NCBI RefSeq assembly: GCF_030408035.1
Contig: NZ_JASDCF010000005.1
Coordinates: 1 to 64,000, forward strand
DNA: 64,000 nucleotides
Reading direction: 5' to 3'
Source of the DNA: Psychrobacter sp. APC 3426
GTDB taxonomy: Bacteria > Pseudomonadota > Gammaproteobacteria > Pseudomonadales > Moraxellaceae
The notes under the pieces were generated by a model. It saw only the letters and a list, made by a program, of their open reading frames with translations. It did no database searches and was not told the DNA's origin. Shown here piece by piece: positions 18,774 to 27,784 of this stretch (the stretch's first letter is position 1; every line of letters starts with the position of its first letter). Made by a program: the position numbers and the translations under genes.

Positions 18774-19655
18774 TTACTTGTTAGCAGCCTGAGTAGCAGC
18801 AACTTCAGCAGCGAAGTCTTCTTGCTTTTTCTCAATGCCTTCACCAACTTCTAGACGTTTGAAACCAAGTACTTTTACGCCTTCAGCTTTTAGTACGTCA
18901 CCAACTTTTTTCTCATTGTCCATCACGTATGGCTGACGTAGTAACGTTACTTCGTCTAGGTACTTACGTAGGCCACCTTCAATCATTTTCTCAACGATAT
19001 TGTCAGGCTTGCCAGATTCTTTAGCTTTTGCTTCGATGATGTCTTTTTCGCGTGCTAGTACGTCAGCTGCAACGTCTTCGTCATCAACAGCAACTGGGTT
19101 GAATGCAGCGATGTGCATCGCTAGGTTCTTACCAGTGTCTGCGTTGCCGCCTTCATAAGAGACAACCACACCGATACGTAGACCGTGACGGTATGATGCA
19201 ATGTTGTTACCTTCTAGGGTTTCAACACGGCGGATCTGAATGTTCTCACCGATTTTCTGTACTAGAGATACACGAGCTTCTTCAACGGTTTGGCCTTCGC
19301 CATACGGTAGCTCAGAGATAGCAGCAACGTCAGTCACGTTGTTTTCTAGTGCAAGGTTAGCCACTTTTTCTGCAAATGCAGTGAAGCTGTCATCTTTTGC
19401 AACGAAGTCAGTCTGGCAGTTAACTTCTAACAAGAATGCTTTGTTTTCGCCTTGAGCGATGATGATAGCGCCGTCAGCTGCGATGTTACCTGCTTTTTTG
19501 GCCGCTTTTGCTTGACCAGATTTACGTAGGTTATCGATGGCAACTTCAACATCACCATTCGCTTCTTCTAGTGCTTTTTTACATTCCATCATGCCAAGAC
19601 CAGTACGGTCACGCAGTTCTTTTACCATTTTGGCAGAGATTTTTACGTCTGTCAT
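18774..19655 (-). CDS. tsf: Translation elongation factor Ts
   Basis: 293 residues. Nucleotide exchange factor for EF-Tu. The N-terminal UBA-like module [20 protein letters not shown] and the core motif [11 protein letters not shown] are intact. The ATG at 19655 is preferred over an in-frame GTG nine bases upstream: it has AAGGTGA at good spacing and gives the conserved start MTDVKISAK. It is the second gene of rpsB-tsf, 332 bp after rpsB. Confidence 0.96.
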   Translation of the reverse strand: MTDVKISAKMVKELRDRTGLGMMECKKALEEANGDVEVAIDNLRKSGQAKAAKKAGNIAADGAIIIAQGENKAFLLEVNCQTDFVAKDDSFTAFAEKVANLALENNVTDVAAISELPYGEGQTVEEARVSLVQKIGENIQIRRVETLEGNNIASYRHGLRIGVVVSYEGGNADTGKNLAMHIAAFNPVAVDDEDVAADVLAREKDIIEAKAKESGKPDNIVEKMIEGGLRKYLDEVTLLRQPYVMDNEKKVGDVLKAEGVKVLGFKRLEVGEGIEKKQEDFAAEVAATQAANK

Positions 19656-19987
19656 AAGAGTCACCTTAGTATAGTTATGTATAGGAGTACTTACTGTCTG
19701 TTCGATATCTTAAGGGTGTTTAAAACCCAATAAGATGGCTCATTTTGAATGAATATCAATAGCACTAAAACAGCGATATGGCTCGTACAGACGATAATAC
19801 TCGCCCAACAGCGACTCGCGTATTTATGATGGTTTCAATTAATAGTGGTTCATTCAATAACAAGGCATGACGAGTAAAACTACATCATGCCTGTTATGAG
19901 CTTGTGTGCTGTTAATAACTCTATATGGATGCTGATAGAGTAACTATCAAGGTATCCTTACAAAGTTAAACCATGTAGGTCAGCGAT
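19656..19987 (-). other. rpsB-tsf intergenic region, 332 bp
   Basis: Contains one stable hairpin, 19859-19895 (AACAAGGCATGA with TCATGCCTGTT, one bulged base, 14-nt loop). On the minus strand it is not followed by a true T run, so attenuation or mRNA processing is more likely than full termination. Nothing else was recognised. Confidence 0.5.
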
Positions 19988-20788
19988 TTATTCTGCTGGA
20001 GTTGCCGCTTCTTCTGCTTTGGCTTCAGCTGGTGCTTCTTCAGTAGCAGCAGGCGCTTCTTGCTCAGCTTTGCCGCCAGCTTGAGTCTGTGCGTATTCTT
20101 TACCAGCGATGATAGCATCAGCCATAGAAGTTACGTATAGAGTCACAGCACGGATAGCATCATCGTTAGCTGGGATGATGTAGTCAACGTTATCTGGGCT
20201 AGAGTTTGTATCAACGATACCGATAACTGGGATACCTAGATTTTTGGCTTCTTTGATAGCAATCGCTTCATGATCTACGTCTACAACGAAGATAGCGTCA
20301 GGTAGGCCGCCCATGTCTTTAATACCACCTAGTGAACGCTCAAGCTTTTCCATATCGCGAGTACGCTCTAGCGCTTCACGCTTGGTTAGCTTAGCAAAAG
20401 TACCGTCTTCTGCTTGCTTCTCTAGCTCTTTTAGACGGTTGATTGACTGGCGAAGTGTTTTCCAGTTAGTCAACATACCACCTAACCAGCGATGGTCAAC
20501 GTATGGCATGCCAGCGCGAGCAGCTTGCTCACGGATGATACCGCTTGCAGCGCGTTTGGTACCAACAAACAATACTTTGTTTTTCTTAGCAGCTAGGCCG
20601 TTTACGTAAGTCAATGCTTCGTTAAACGCTTTAACGGTGTGCTCTAAGTTGATGATATGAATCTTGTTACGTGCGCCAAAGATATATGGACCCATTTTTG
20701 GGTTCCAAAAACGTGTTTGGTGACCAAAGTGAGCGCCGGCTTGTAGTAAGTCGCGCATTTCGATTTTGGTTGGATTCTTTGTAGCCAT
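19988..20788 (-). CDS. rpsB: 30S ribosomal protein S2
   Basis: 266 residues. The S2 core is complete ([62 protein letters not shown]). The last 25-30 residues are an acidic A/E/P-rich extension, a little longer than in E. coli (241 aa). The start [15 protein letters not shown] has AGGAATTTCAC upstream. It heads the rpsB-tsf operon. The 5' spacer is long, consistent with a leader for S2 autoregulation as known in gammaproteobacteria, though that structure was not verified here. Confidence 0.97.
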   Translation of the reverse strand: MATKNPTKIEMRDLLQAGAHFGHQTRFWNPKMGPYIFGARNKIHIINLEHTVKAFNEALTYVNGLAAKKNKVLFVGTKRAASGIIREQAARAGMPYVDHRWLGGMLTNWKTLRQSINRLKELEKQAEDGTFAKLTKREALERTRDMEKLERSLGGIKDMGGLPDAIFVVDVDHEAIAIKEAKNLGIPVIGIVDTNSSPDNVDYIIPANDDAIRAVTLYVTSMADAIIAGKEYAQTQAGGKAEQEAPAATEEAPAEAKAEEAATPAE

Positions 20789-21284
20789 GTGAAATTCCTA
20801 TTGGTTGGGTTATGCCTCCACATCACAAAAACTGCCTATTTAGCGACACGCATCTGCTTCATGCTTATTATTAACGCATGACTTATCTGCAAATTAATCA
20901 AGTCGCCAAACACCCAGCAATTTTTTGCCATGATGTGTGTGTCATTGGTTGGTTTAAAAAATTGAGCTATGCTTCAAATTTAAGCAAAATGTTTAAATTC
21001 AAATTATAAAAATAGCTGCGCTGTATTTTATCATATAAGCCTGTGCAACTGCTAGCGCTATTATCAGCAGCGTTAACAGATTATCTGTGTCATTTAATGG
21101 CAATAATTTGATAATCATCCTCTTGTATTCAGCATCTATATTCTGTTTATTCATCGCCAAATGTTCTAGCGCTTAATATAAGCCAATCTGCCCTAATGAG
21201 CGTATATTACTCACGCCATAAAAAAACGACGTCTATACGTCGTTTTAATACCATCATGATGGACTCTTATTTATCTGCGCTCAA
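20789..21284 (-). other. rpsB upstream/leader region, 496 bp
   Basis: Holds the rpsB promoter and leader (minus strand) and, at the far end, the terminator of the CheX operon (21221-21246). The stretch 20940-21040 is very AT-rich. No promoter hexamers could be assigned with confidence. Confidence 0.5.
21221..21246 (-). terminator. Rho-independent terminator of the sensory operon
   Basis: ACGACGT / ACGTCGT stem with a 4-base loop; read on the minus strand it ends in TTTTTT. It lies 39 bases past the stop of the last CheX gene. Confidence 0.82.
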
Positions 21285-21746
21285 TTAAGCGATGCAGATA
21301 CCTATCACCGCTTTATATCCACGCCACGTAAATGGTGTGATATAACTTTGGCGATCTCTTGGTAAATAAGACACGTTTGGGGCACTATCGACGATGTGCG
21401 GTGGAGAAATAATGAACTCCGAACCGAACTCTGTGCGAGCATTACCAGAGATGGTATTGGCCATCTCCCCGAGCAAATCCTTCATCATCGTGATGGATGA
21501 GTCTGTCTCACCCATCACTCTAATGACCTCTCGCAGCATGGTACTAGGCGCGCTCACATACACGCAGCCTTCTAGAGGACCTGATATCTTTATCACACCG
21601 CTATAATCATAGCCAATAGCGCTGTTATTATTATTCAGATAAGGCGTATCAATCTCTACATCTGTACCATCAATCTGCGTAAAAAAGGCATTGATTGAAC
21701 TTAAAAACACACCCAGTTTTTCTACTTTAATCATAATAATTAACAT
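21285..21746 (-). CDS. CheX-type CheY-P phosphatase (paralogue 2)
   Basis: 153 residues, single CheX/CheC-like domain. The catalytic pair of CheX enzymes, E-x-x-N, is E94-M-A-N97 in DLLGEMANTISGNARTEFG, nearly the same positions as in Thermotoga CheX (E96, N99). It should dephosphorylate a CheY-like receiver. It is last in a five-gene minus-strand operon, 27 bp after its paralogue and just before a terminator. The start is ambiguous between 21746 and an in-frame ATG four codons on; neither has a strong ribosome-binding site. Known CheX proteins act in chemotaxis, but no flagellar or receptor gene is in this window. Confidence 0.82.
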   Translation of the reverse strand: MLIIMIKVEKLGVFLSSINAFFTQIDGTDVEIDTPYLNNNNSAIGYDYSGVIKISGPLEGCVYVSAPSTMLREVIRVMGETDSSITMMKDLLGEMANTISGNARTEFGSEFIISPPHIVDSAPNVSYLPRDRQSYITPFTWRGYKAVIGICIA

Positions 21747-21773
21747 CCGTATGAAAACGTAATAGCGAGATCA

Positions 21774-22223
21774 TCAATCCTGCAAACAGACTACAATCTC
21801 ACCGACTTGCGAATGCCAAGTGATGGGGATAATAAAAGAGCGCTCATCGTTCGGTAGGACAATACTTTTCGGTGCGCCCTTGAATACGAACGGCACAGAG
21901 ATATGAAACTCTGAACCAAACTCGGTGCGGGCATTACCTGCGATGGTGTTGGCCACTTCACCAGCAAGATCGATATAATTCTCATCACTCTTGTCAGTTT
22001 CACCCATGCTGTCCAATATCTCAGACAAAAGCTTGCGGGTTGCCGAAAAGTAAACCACCCCTTTTTGCTCACCTGAGATACCGATGACGCCCGTATAATC
22101 GTGGACTTTTGGCTGTTTGTTTTCTAACAAATAAGGCGTATCAGCGATGAGGTCTTCTCCACCAAACTGATTAAAATAATTGCTAATAATATTTAAAAAA
22201 ATCTGTAGCTTTTGTTCTTTCAT
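21774..22223 (-). CDS. CheX-type CheY-P phosphatase (paralogue 1)
   Basis: 149 residues, CheX-like domain throughout. E89-V-A-N92 in DLAGEVANTIAGNARTEFGSEF supplies the catalytic E-x-x-N. The block from there to GSEF is almost the same in the two paralogues, while the N-terminal and C-terminal parts are much less alike, so they arose by duplication and have diverged. It follows the CheY-like gene by 30 bp. CheX dimers are usual; the pair could form homo- or heterodimers. Target most likely the receiver encoded just upstream. Confidence 0.83.
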   Translation of the reverse strand: MKEQKLQIFLNIISNYFNQFGGEDLIADTPYLLENKQPKVHDYTGVIGISGEQKGVVYFSATRKLLSEILDSMGETDKSDENYIDLAGEVANTIAGNARTEFGSEFHISVPFVFKGAPKSIVLPNDERSFIIPITWHSQVGEIVVCLQD

Positions 22224-22253
22224 ATAGACATCTACTCAAGTCGTTGAATGATA

Positions 22254-22616
22254 TTAATCTTGCACCAGCTCGTGCAAAGACTCTACAAGCTCTTCTTCTG
22301 AGAAAGGCTTGCACAAAAACCCACTGGCACCCAACGACAATGCTTCAATGCCAGTGGCTTTATCAGACAAGGCTGACACGACTAAAATACGTACGTCTGG
22401 ATCTGTTGCGATGATTTTTTCAATGCATTCAAGACCATCCATTTGCGGCATGGTCAAATCCATTGTAATCACATCAGGACGATGGAGGTTGAATTTTTCA
22501 ATCGCTTGTACACCGTTGGTTGCCGTGGCTACTAGCATAAACTCGCCTGAGTCATACGCACGCTGAATACGGTTTCTAATGATATTAGAATCATCAACAA
22601 TCATTAATTTATGCAT
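22254..22616 (-). CDS. Single-domain CheY-like response regulator
   Basis: 120 residues, receiver domain only, without an output domain. Acidic pocket D8-D9, phospho-acceptor D53 (VITMDLTMPQMDG), S81 (VVSALSD) and K103 (FLCKPFS) are all present, so it should be phosphorylatable. It lies 59 bp after the kinase and 30 bp before the first CheX. It is the natural acceptor of the kinase Hpt domain and the natural substrate of the CheX proteins. The effector it contacts is not encoded nearby. Confidence 0.9.
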   Translation of the reverse strand: MHKLMIVDDSNIIRNRIQRAYDSGEFMLVATATNGVQAIEKFNLHRPDVITMDLTMPQMDGLECIEKIIATDPDVRILVVSALSDKATGIEALSLGASGFLCKPFSEEELVESLHELVQD

Positions 22617-22675
22617 AACCTATTACCTGTAATGAGGTACGTGGTCATCCTTAACCGCGTACCTGTTGTCCCCAA

Positions 22676-24913
22676 TTAAGCTTTAGGTAACGTAATGACG
22701 AATTGCGTCATTTTACCCAGTTCACTATTGACATTCAGCTTGCCGCCGTAGTCTTTCACCAATGCTTTGATGATATCTAGACCCACACCGCGACCACCAT
22801 CTTCATCGGCATCATCTCTGGTAGAGAAGCCAGAAGCAAACAGCTTTTTAAGTAAATCACCGTGAGTGAGCTGACTTGCCTCTTCACTATTAAAGTGGTT
22901 TTCTTCAACCAGTTTATGACGGATACCATCATAGTCGATACCTTGACCGTCATCTTGCACAATCAGCATAAAGTCTTGACCAGTGTCTTGCACTTCTAGG
23001 TCAATTTTACCTGCCGCATCCTTCCCAAGAGAATGACGAATGCTTGGCGCTTCAACACCATGTACCACAGCATTGCGTAGTAACTGAATACCAATCTCTT
23101 TGATAGGCTTGGCAAGATGCTCTGGGATATTGACTTGCGCTAACGTGTGGCTGTTTAGCTGTATCTGCTTGCCTTGTCTTGCGGCGATATCCTTGGCAAA
23201 ATCTCGATAAAATGAGAGCTGATCATCCTTTTGCTCATCGTTCAGGTCGATATCCTGACCACCAGCAATAGTGATGCCACCAATCGATAGGCTGGCTGGC
23301 TGATTGCTAATAGCAGTATCAGGCGTTGCTGCTTTTACTGTATTCTCTTTCGCCATCGCATCATTTAACGCAGTTGTTTTTTGCGTGGTGGCAGGTTTGG
23401 TAGGTGCTGGCGCTGAGCGATTGATACGCTCACCGAGCGTTGCAATGGTATTAGACAAGCTCAACAAGTCATCTAAATGCACGGCAAGTGGCAAGAAATC
23501 ATTACCCGATAGCTGACCTTGGTTTTGCAGCGCATGCAACTTGTCTTCAGCATCTGAGGCAATCTTAGTAAAGCTGTGCAGTTTTAACGAAGAAGCCTCG
23601 CCTTTTAGACTGTGCATTTCGCGATAAATGGCTTTCAACTTGCTTTCTAGCTCAAATTGCGAGCTACCAGGGTTTTTCAAGATATTGTTCATCTTGTTGA
23701 TATGCGCATCGGTATTGGCAATGAACTCGTTAATAATCTTCGGATTCACATTCAAGATAGTGGTGAGCATCTCAATCTGCATATCGTTCTGAGAACGCTC
23801 TTTTTCTAAGCGCTGCTCAAGATAAACAGCATCAGAGACGTCATTGACGTTGACCAAGATACGGGCAATGTCTTTATTATCATACACGCGTGAGAATTTG
23901 AAATCTAAGAAACGGCTATTCGCGCCTTTATTGCCAGCAGCATTATGCAGCATGACTTTGTGTAGAGGGTTTAGGGAGTCCACCAGCTTTTCTTTGACTC
24001 GTGGGTTGTATAGCTGCTCAATAAACTGCTTGGTGGTGTTTAAGTCTTTATCAGAGATACGACCACGTAATACACTGGTAAAGTTCTCACCCGCCAAGCT
24101 ATCAGCACCGATAATATCGTTTAAAGCGCGAGAATGCTGCTGACCAATCTTTAAGTCTTTATCAAGCAAGAATAGACCGGTATTTACCGTTTGCATAATC
24201 TCTTGTGTCTCACGACGAGCAGCAGCTGCTTCAGCATCTGTCTCACGTAGACGACGAACAAAGAAGAATACAAAGATCAAGAAGTAAGCAAAAATAGCAG
24301 CAACACCCAGCACCTGAATCAGACGAATGGTCGTGGCTTGACGCTCCGCACTACTAAATACATCGTCGGTAAGATTGTCTAGTGAATCGTTAATCAGCAA
24401 ACTTGATGTTTTGGCCTGCTCAACGGCTCGAGTCAAATCATCTGCAGAAGCAACCATGATGTTATCAGCATCTTTCAGGTATGCTTGAATTTTCGGCTCT
24501 AGCGCCTGCCATTGATCGTTGGCAGCGGTAATATTCGCTTGTGCATTGCTATCAATCTTTGGCAGATTATAACTCTTACCAGTGGTATCGGTTATCTTAC
24601 CCCCTTGCTCAATCGCAGAGATGGAGCTGGTAATTAATGCCGTGTTTTCTTCCAAACGGCTCAGGACGCGCTGGATATGTGGAGAGTTGGTATCCTCACC
24701 ATAACTGTTATCTAAGTCAAAAAGGTCTTTAATTACCGCCTGTGCGCTATTAGCAACTTGGTTAGTTTGGTCAATTAGAGCCGTGTTCCTCTCTAATAAA
24801 CTCGAAGTATAGAAGGTAAAAGCTAGCAAGGCACCGATGAGTGATAAAAACAGTGCAATTGAAACAATCAGACCTTGGTAACGCTTATTGTCAATATTAT
24901 GCGTAATTGCCAT
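22676..24913 (-). CDS. Membrane-bound CheA-like sensor histidine kinase with internal Hpt domain
   Basis: 745 residues. A membrane segment (about 16-37) is followed by a periplasmic helical region (about 38-196) and a second membrane segment (about 198-219, ending FFFVRRLRE). Then come a coiled coil, a PAS-like domain (about 235-375, TGLFLLDKDLKIG) and an Hpt domain with phospho-His H434 in EMHSLKGEASSLKL. A P/T/A-rich linker precedes a CheA-type ATPase, with N box QLLRNAVVHGVE, G1 DDGQGIDYDGI, FSTR and G2 GGRGVGLDII. There is no HisKA domain, no CheW-like P5 domain and no receiver. It phosphorylates its own Hpt like CheA but senses directly through its own periplasmic part. AAGGAACTCTAAAG precedes the ATG. 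It starts 12 bp after the binding-protein gene. Confidence 0.88.
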   Translation of the reverse strand: MAITHNIDNKRYQGLIVSIALFLSLIGALLAFTFYTSSLLERNTALIDQTNQVANSAQAVIKDLFDLDNSYGEDTNSPHIQRVLSRLEENTALITSSISAIEQGGKITDTTGKSYNLPKIDSNAQANITAANDQWQALEPKIQAYLKDADNIMVASADDLTRAVEQAKTSSLLINDSLDNLTDDVFSSAERQATTIRLIQVLGVAAIFAYFLIFVFFFVRRLRETDAEAAAARRETQEIMQTVNTGLFLLDKDLKIGQQHSRALNDIIGADSLAGENFTSVLRGRISDKDLNTTKQFIEQLYNPRVKEKLVDSLNPLHKVMLHNAAGNKGANSRFLDFKFSRVYDNKDIARILVNVNDVSDAVYLEQRLEKERSQNDMQIEMLTTILNVNPKIINEFIANTDAHINKMNNILKNPGSSQFELESKLKAIYREMHSLKGEASSLKLHSFTKIASDAEDKLHALQNQGQLSGNDFLPLAVHLDDLLSLSNTIATLGERINRSAPAPTKPATTQKTTALNDAMAKENTVKAATPDTAISNQPASLSIGGITIAGGQDIDLNDEQKDDQLSFYRDFAKDIAARQGKQIQLNSHTLAQVNIPEHLAKPIKEIGIQLLRNAVVHGVEAPSIRHSLGKDAAGKIDLEVQDTGQDFMLIVQDDGQGIDYDGIRHKLVEENHFNSEEASQLTHGDLLKKLFASGFSTRDDADEDGGRGVGLDIIKALVKDYGGKLNVNSELGKMTQFVITLPKA

Positions 24914-24925
24914 CTTTAGAGTTCC

Positions 24926-25807
24926 TTAGTTCAATTGCTTATTGTTAGTAGTGTCAGAGATATCTTTACCAGTAGCTTTGGAGTCGCCCAACCAACGCTT
25001 CTCAATTTCTTTAAACGTCCCTTTCTCTTTAAGCTTATTAATCCCTTCATTTACAGTATTAATAAGCTGCGTGTTTTCTTTAGCCATTAATACTACTTGC
25101 TGTGCTGAAGGTGCATCTGCCGCTTCATAAGGTACGATGGTAACTTTGTGTTCTGGATAACCTTTTACAATGTACTGCAACACTGGCATGTCATATAAGA
25201 AAACATCAGTATTGCCTTGTACCAAGTCCTGATAAGCCAAAAATGCCGTCGATCTTGAAACCAGCTCAACTGAGTCGCCCATCTCTTTCAGAGTATCTTC
25301 TTCTTTAGAGCCCTCTAAAGTGCCTGTCTTCAAGCCCTTAATGTCCTCTAAACCTTTTATGTCGAACTTTCCTTCCAAATACATGATAGTCGCTGGGTTA
25401 AAAAAGTAAGGCGTTGATAAGCCGTACCTTACTGCTCGATCATCTTTATATGAAATACCTGAAATCGCTAAATCACGCTTTCCTGACTCGACACTGTCAA
25501 ACATATCTTGCCAAGTTTCTTTATAAAACTCGACTTTAAAGCCCTGCTCTTCCCCAATAGCACGAATAGAATCAACATCAGTGCCTTGCATATTACCGTA
25601 GTCATCTTGAAACGAAAAAGGTGGCAAATCACCCGTCATAGCAACCTTAAGTGTAGGTGCCGTATCAGGCAGGCTACTAACGAAGGTATCTTTATTTTCT
25701 GTTACTGGTGCAGTGGTCGAATTAGCATTTTCTTGAGTGGTAGAGTTACCACAGCCAAATAGGCCAATACTTAGTACGACTGGAAATAGGCGATACAGTT
25801 GTCTCAT
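24926..25807 (-). CDS. Periplasmic solute-binding lipoprotein (SBP family 3)
   Basis: 293 residues. The lipoprotein signal ends in a lipobox-like SIGLFGC (Cys about 19), so it is probably lipid-anchored. Residues about 50-275 form a family-3 binding protein (TLKVAMTGDLPPFSFQDDYGN, GTDVDSIRAIGEE, DLAISGISYKDDRA, FDIKGLEDIKGLKTGTLEGSK), the class that binds polar amino acids and related small ligands. No ABC permease or ATPase gene accompanies it. It is first in an operon with a membrane kinase (12-bp gap), so a sensory role, presenting ligand to the kinase, is inferred. AAGGACAAAAT gives a strong ribosome-binding site. Confidence 0.88.
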   Translation of the reverse strand: MRQLYRLFPVVLSIGLFGCGNSTTQENANSTTAPVTENKDTFVSSLPDTAPTLKVAMTGDLPPFSFQDDYGNMQGTDVDSIRAIGEEQGFKVEFYKETWQDMFDSVESGKRDLAISGISYKDDRAVRYGLSTPYFFNPATIMYLEGKFDIKGLEDIKGLKTGTLEGSKEEDTLKEMGDSVELVSRSTAFLAYQDLVQGNTDVFLYDMPVLQYIVKGYPEHKVTIVPYEAADAPSAQQVVLMAKENTQLINTVNEGINKLKEKGTFKEIEKRWLGDSKATGKDISDTTNNKQLN

Positions 25808-26243
25808 ATTTTGTCCTTACAATCGGAAGCTATTATTCTTAATGTCATCGTTTAGTAATATTTGATTTCAAAACCATTACGCTGTAAACATAAAGTTACA
25901 ATCTACACTAAATTATTCACAATTGAAATACTTCTGTTAAATTTGTTTAGTATGGACAAACTATTTTTTTTCATTTAGATAGATACAAGTTGTGAGGCTA
26001 TATTTATATAGCATTCCAAAGAATATAAATGTCATACCTTAGGTAATAAATTCACATTAACAGTCTTAAAAACTGCTATTAGTGATTTATTGAATTACTC
26101 CCTCTATTCTCAATAACTTGTTATATATAATTTATTAATGACAGATAAAAGACATTCTAGCCAGTAATTTTCATGGATAAACAGACAAAAAAACACCCAA
26201 CATATAAATATATTGGGTGTTTCCTTAAACGATTAGGACTGAC
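25808..26243. other. Intergenic region, 436 bp, upstream of the sensory operon
   Basis: Very AT-rich. It must hold the operon promoter (minus strand), and it ends with the terminator of the MFS gene (26187-26222). No operator dyad was assigned. Confidence 0.5.
26187..26222 (-). terminator. Rho-independent terminator of the MFS gene
   Basis: AAACACCCAA pairs with TTGGGTGTTT across an A/T loop; the minus strand continues into seven Ts. It lies 22 bases past the MFS stop. Confidence 0.82.
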
Positions 26244-27503
26244 TTACTCTGCGTTATCAAGGTCCAAGTTGCGGTCAATCTGCCAGATTAAAAAGCTACC
26301 CAGACTCATGAGCGCAAACATGGCAATACCAATTTTTAGTACTGCGTTCACGGGAAACAGGTTTAATAATAACCCACCAAAAATACCCACTGAGAACATC
26401 AGCGACCCTTGCAGCGCACTTGCCATACCTGCACGACGCTTTTGGAAAGCCAATGCAATGGCCGAGGCATTTGGCTGAGTCAAACCCAAGCCTGCGATAC
26501 AGAAGAAAATACAGGCCAATACCAATGGTAACCATGCATCAGTGCCCAAAAATATACCAACAAAAAACAAGGTGCCAGCAGAGATAACCTGCATCATCGC
26601 ACCAAAGCGTAGGATGCTCAAAATACGAAAGCGATTGGTCAGCCACTGATTCAATTGGGTTAGACCAACGAAGCCCGCCGCATTCATACCGAACAACCAA
26701 CCAAATTGCGTCGCCGACATACCATAAGTGTCCATAATCAGCTCTGAAGCTGAGCTAATATAAACAAACATTGCGCCCATCAATAAACCACCACCAATCG
26801 CTGGGTAGTTAAAGGTTGGGTCTTTTAATAAGTCCCAATACTGGCTCAGCACTTCTTTGGCAGGGCGTACATTACGGTTCTCTTCCGTGAGGGTCTCAAA
26901 AAAGAAGAACTTGGTTAGCAGTAAGTTCAGAACCCCAAAAGCCGCCAAAAACCAAAAGATAGAGTGCCAATCAAAAAAGCGCAAAAATAGTGCACCGAGT
27001 GATGGTGCTAATATCGGCGCCAAACCCATGACCAAAATCATGATAGAGAATGCTTTTGCGGTTTGTTTGGCCGTTAGTCTATCGCGAATGGCTGCACGAG
27101 TAACAACCGCGCCCACACAAGCACCTAACGCCTGCATCGTCCGTCCCACAAATAACACGTACTCATTATCAGTCGTTGCACAGACAATCGAGGCGATGAC
27201 ATAAAGCGTCATGCCGATATATAGTGGCTTAACGCGGCCAACGCGATCACTAAAGGGACCATAAAACAGCTGACCAAATACCAATCCCAAAAAATACGCT
27301 GGGACAGAGTTGGCCATAAAAGCGGTGGAAACCCCGAAATCATCTGCCATAGAAGGCAGCGCAGGCAGATACATATCGATAGATAATGGGCCTACCGCCA
27401 CGATAAGTCCGAGCATCATAATCCATGCAACGGGCAAATCAGCGGAGCGCACACGCTCAGAGGCGATAGGTTTGTTAGGCAGGGAGGATTTTGGAGCAGA
27501 CAT
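26244..27503 (-). CDS. Bcr/CflA family multidrug efflux MFS transporter
   Basis: 419 residues with 12 predicted membrane segments. The Bcr/CflA signature is seen in SIDMYLPALPSMADDFG (first helix) and in the motif-A loop GPFSDRVGRVKPL. The second-half sequence GLGLTQPNASAIALAFQKRRAGMASALQGS is typical. Proton-driven export of drugs such as bicyclomycin or chloramphenicol is known for the family; the substrate here is not known. It is a single gene with its own terminator. The N-terminus is slightly extended (about 25 hydrophilic residues) relative to E. coli Bcr. Confidence 0.92.
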   Translation of the reverse strand: MSAPKSSLPNKPIASERVRSADLPVAWIMMLGLIVAVGPLSIDMYLPALPSMADDFGVSTAFMANSVPAYFLGLVFGQLFYGPFSDRVGRVKPLYIGMTLYVIASIVCATTDNEYVLFVGRTMQALGACVGAVVTRAAIRDRLTAKQTAKAFSIMILVMGLAPILAPSLGALFLRFFDWHSIFWFLAAFGVLNLLLTKFFFFETLTEENRNVRPAKEVLSQYWDLLKDPTFNYPAIGGGLLMGAMFVYISSASELIMDTYGMSATQFGWLFGMNAAGFVGLTQLNQWLTNRFRILSILRFGAMMQVISAGTLFFVGIFLGTDAWLPLVLACIFFCIAGLGLTQPNASAIALAFQKRRAGMASALQGSLMFSVGIFGGLLLNLFPVNAVLKIGIAMFALMSLGSFLIWQIDRNLDLDNAE

Positions 27504-27784
27504 ATTTAGACCATTTTATATAGTGATTATTATTTTATGATTCGAGCGGTGTCGTATTTGGTTTTCTTCAATCGTAAAAACGGCTACTAACAACAATAGT
27601 GCATATTTACTTGCGGCTATGCAAGCGGACAATGTTATATCGTATCTAGCATCGCTATTTCAATAGAATCATAACGTTAATAAAACAAACCCTATAACTA
27701 AAAAACAATCAACGTAAAACGGTAAAATATGTCTGAAATTTATAATATACCTTTTTTAACGAACGACTAATAACTCATTAACGA

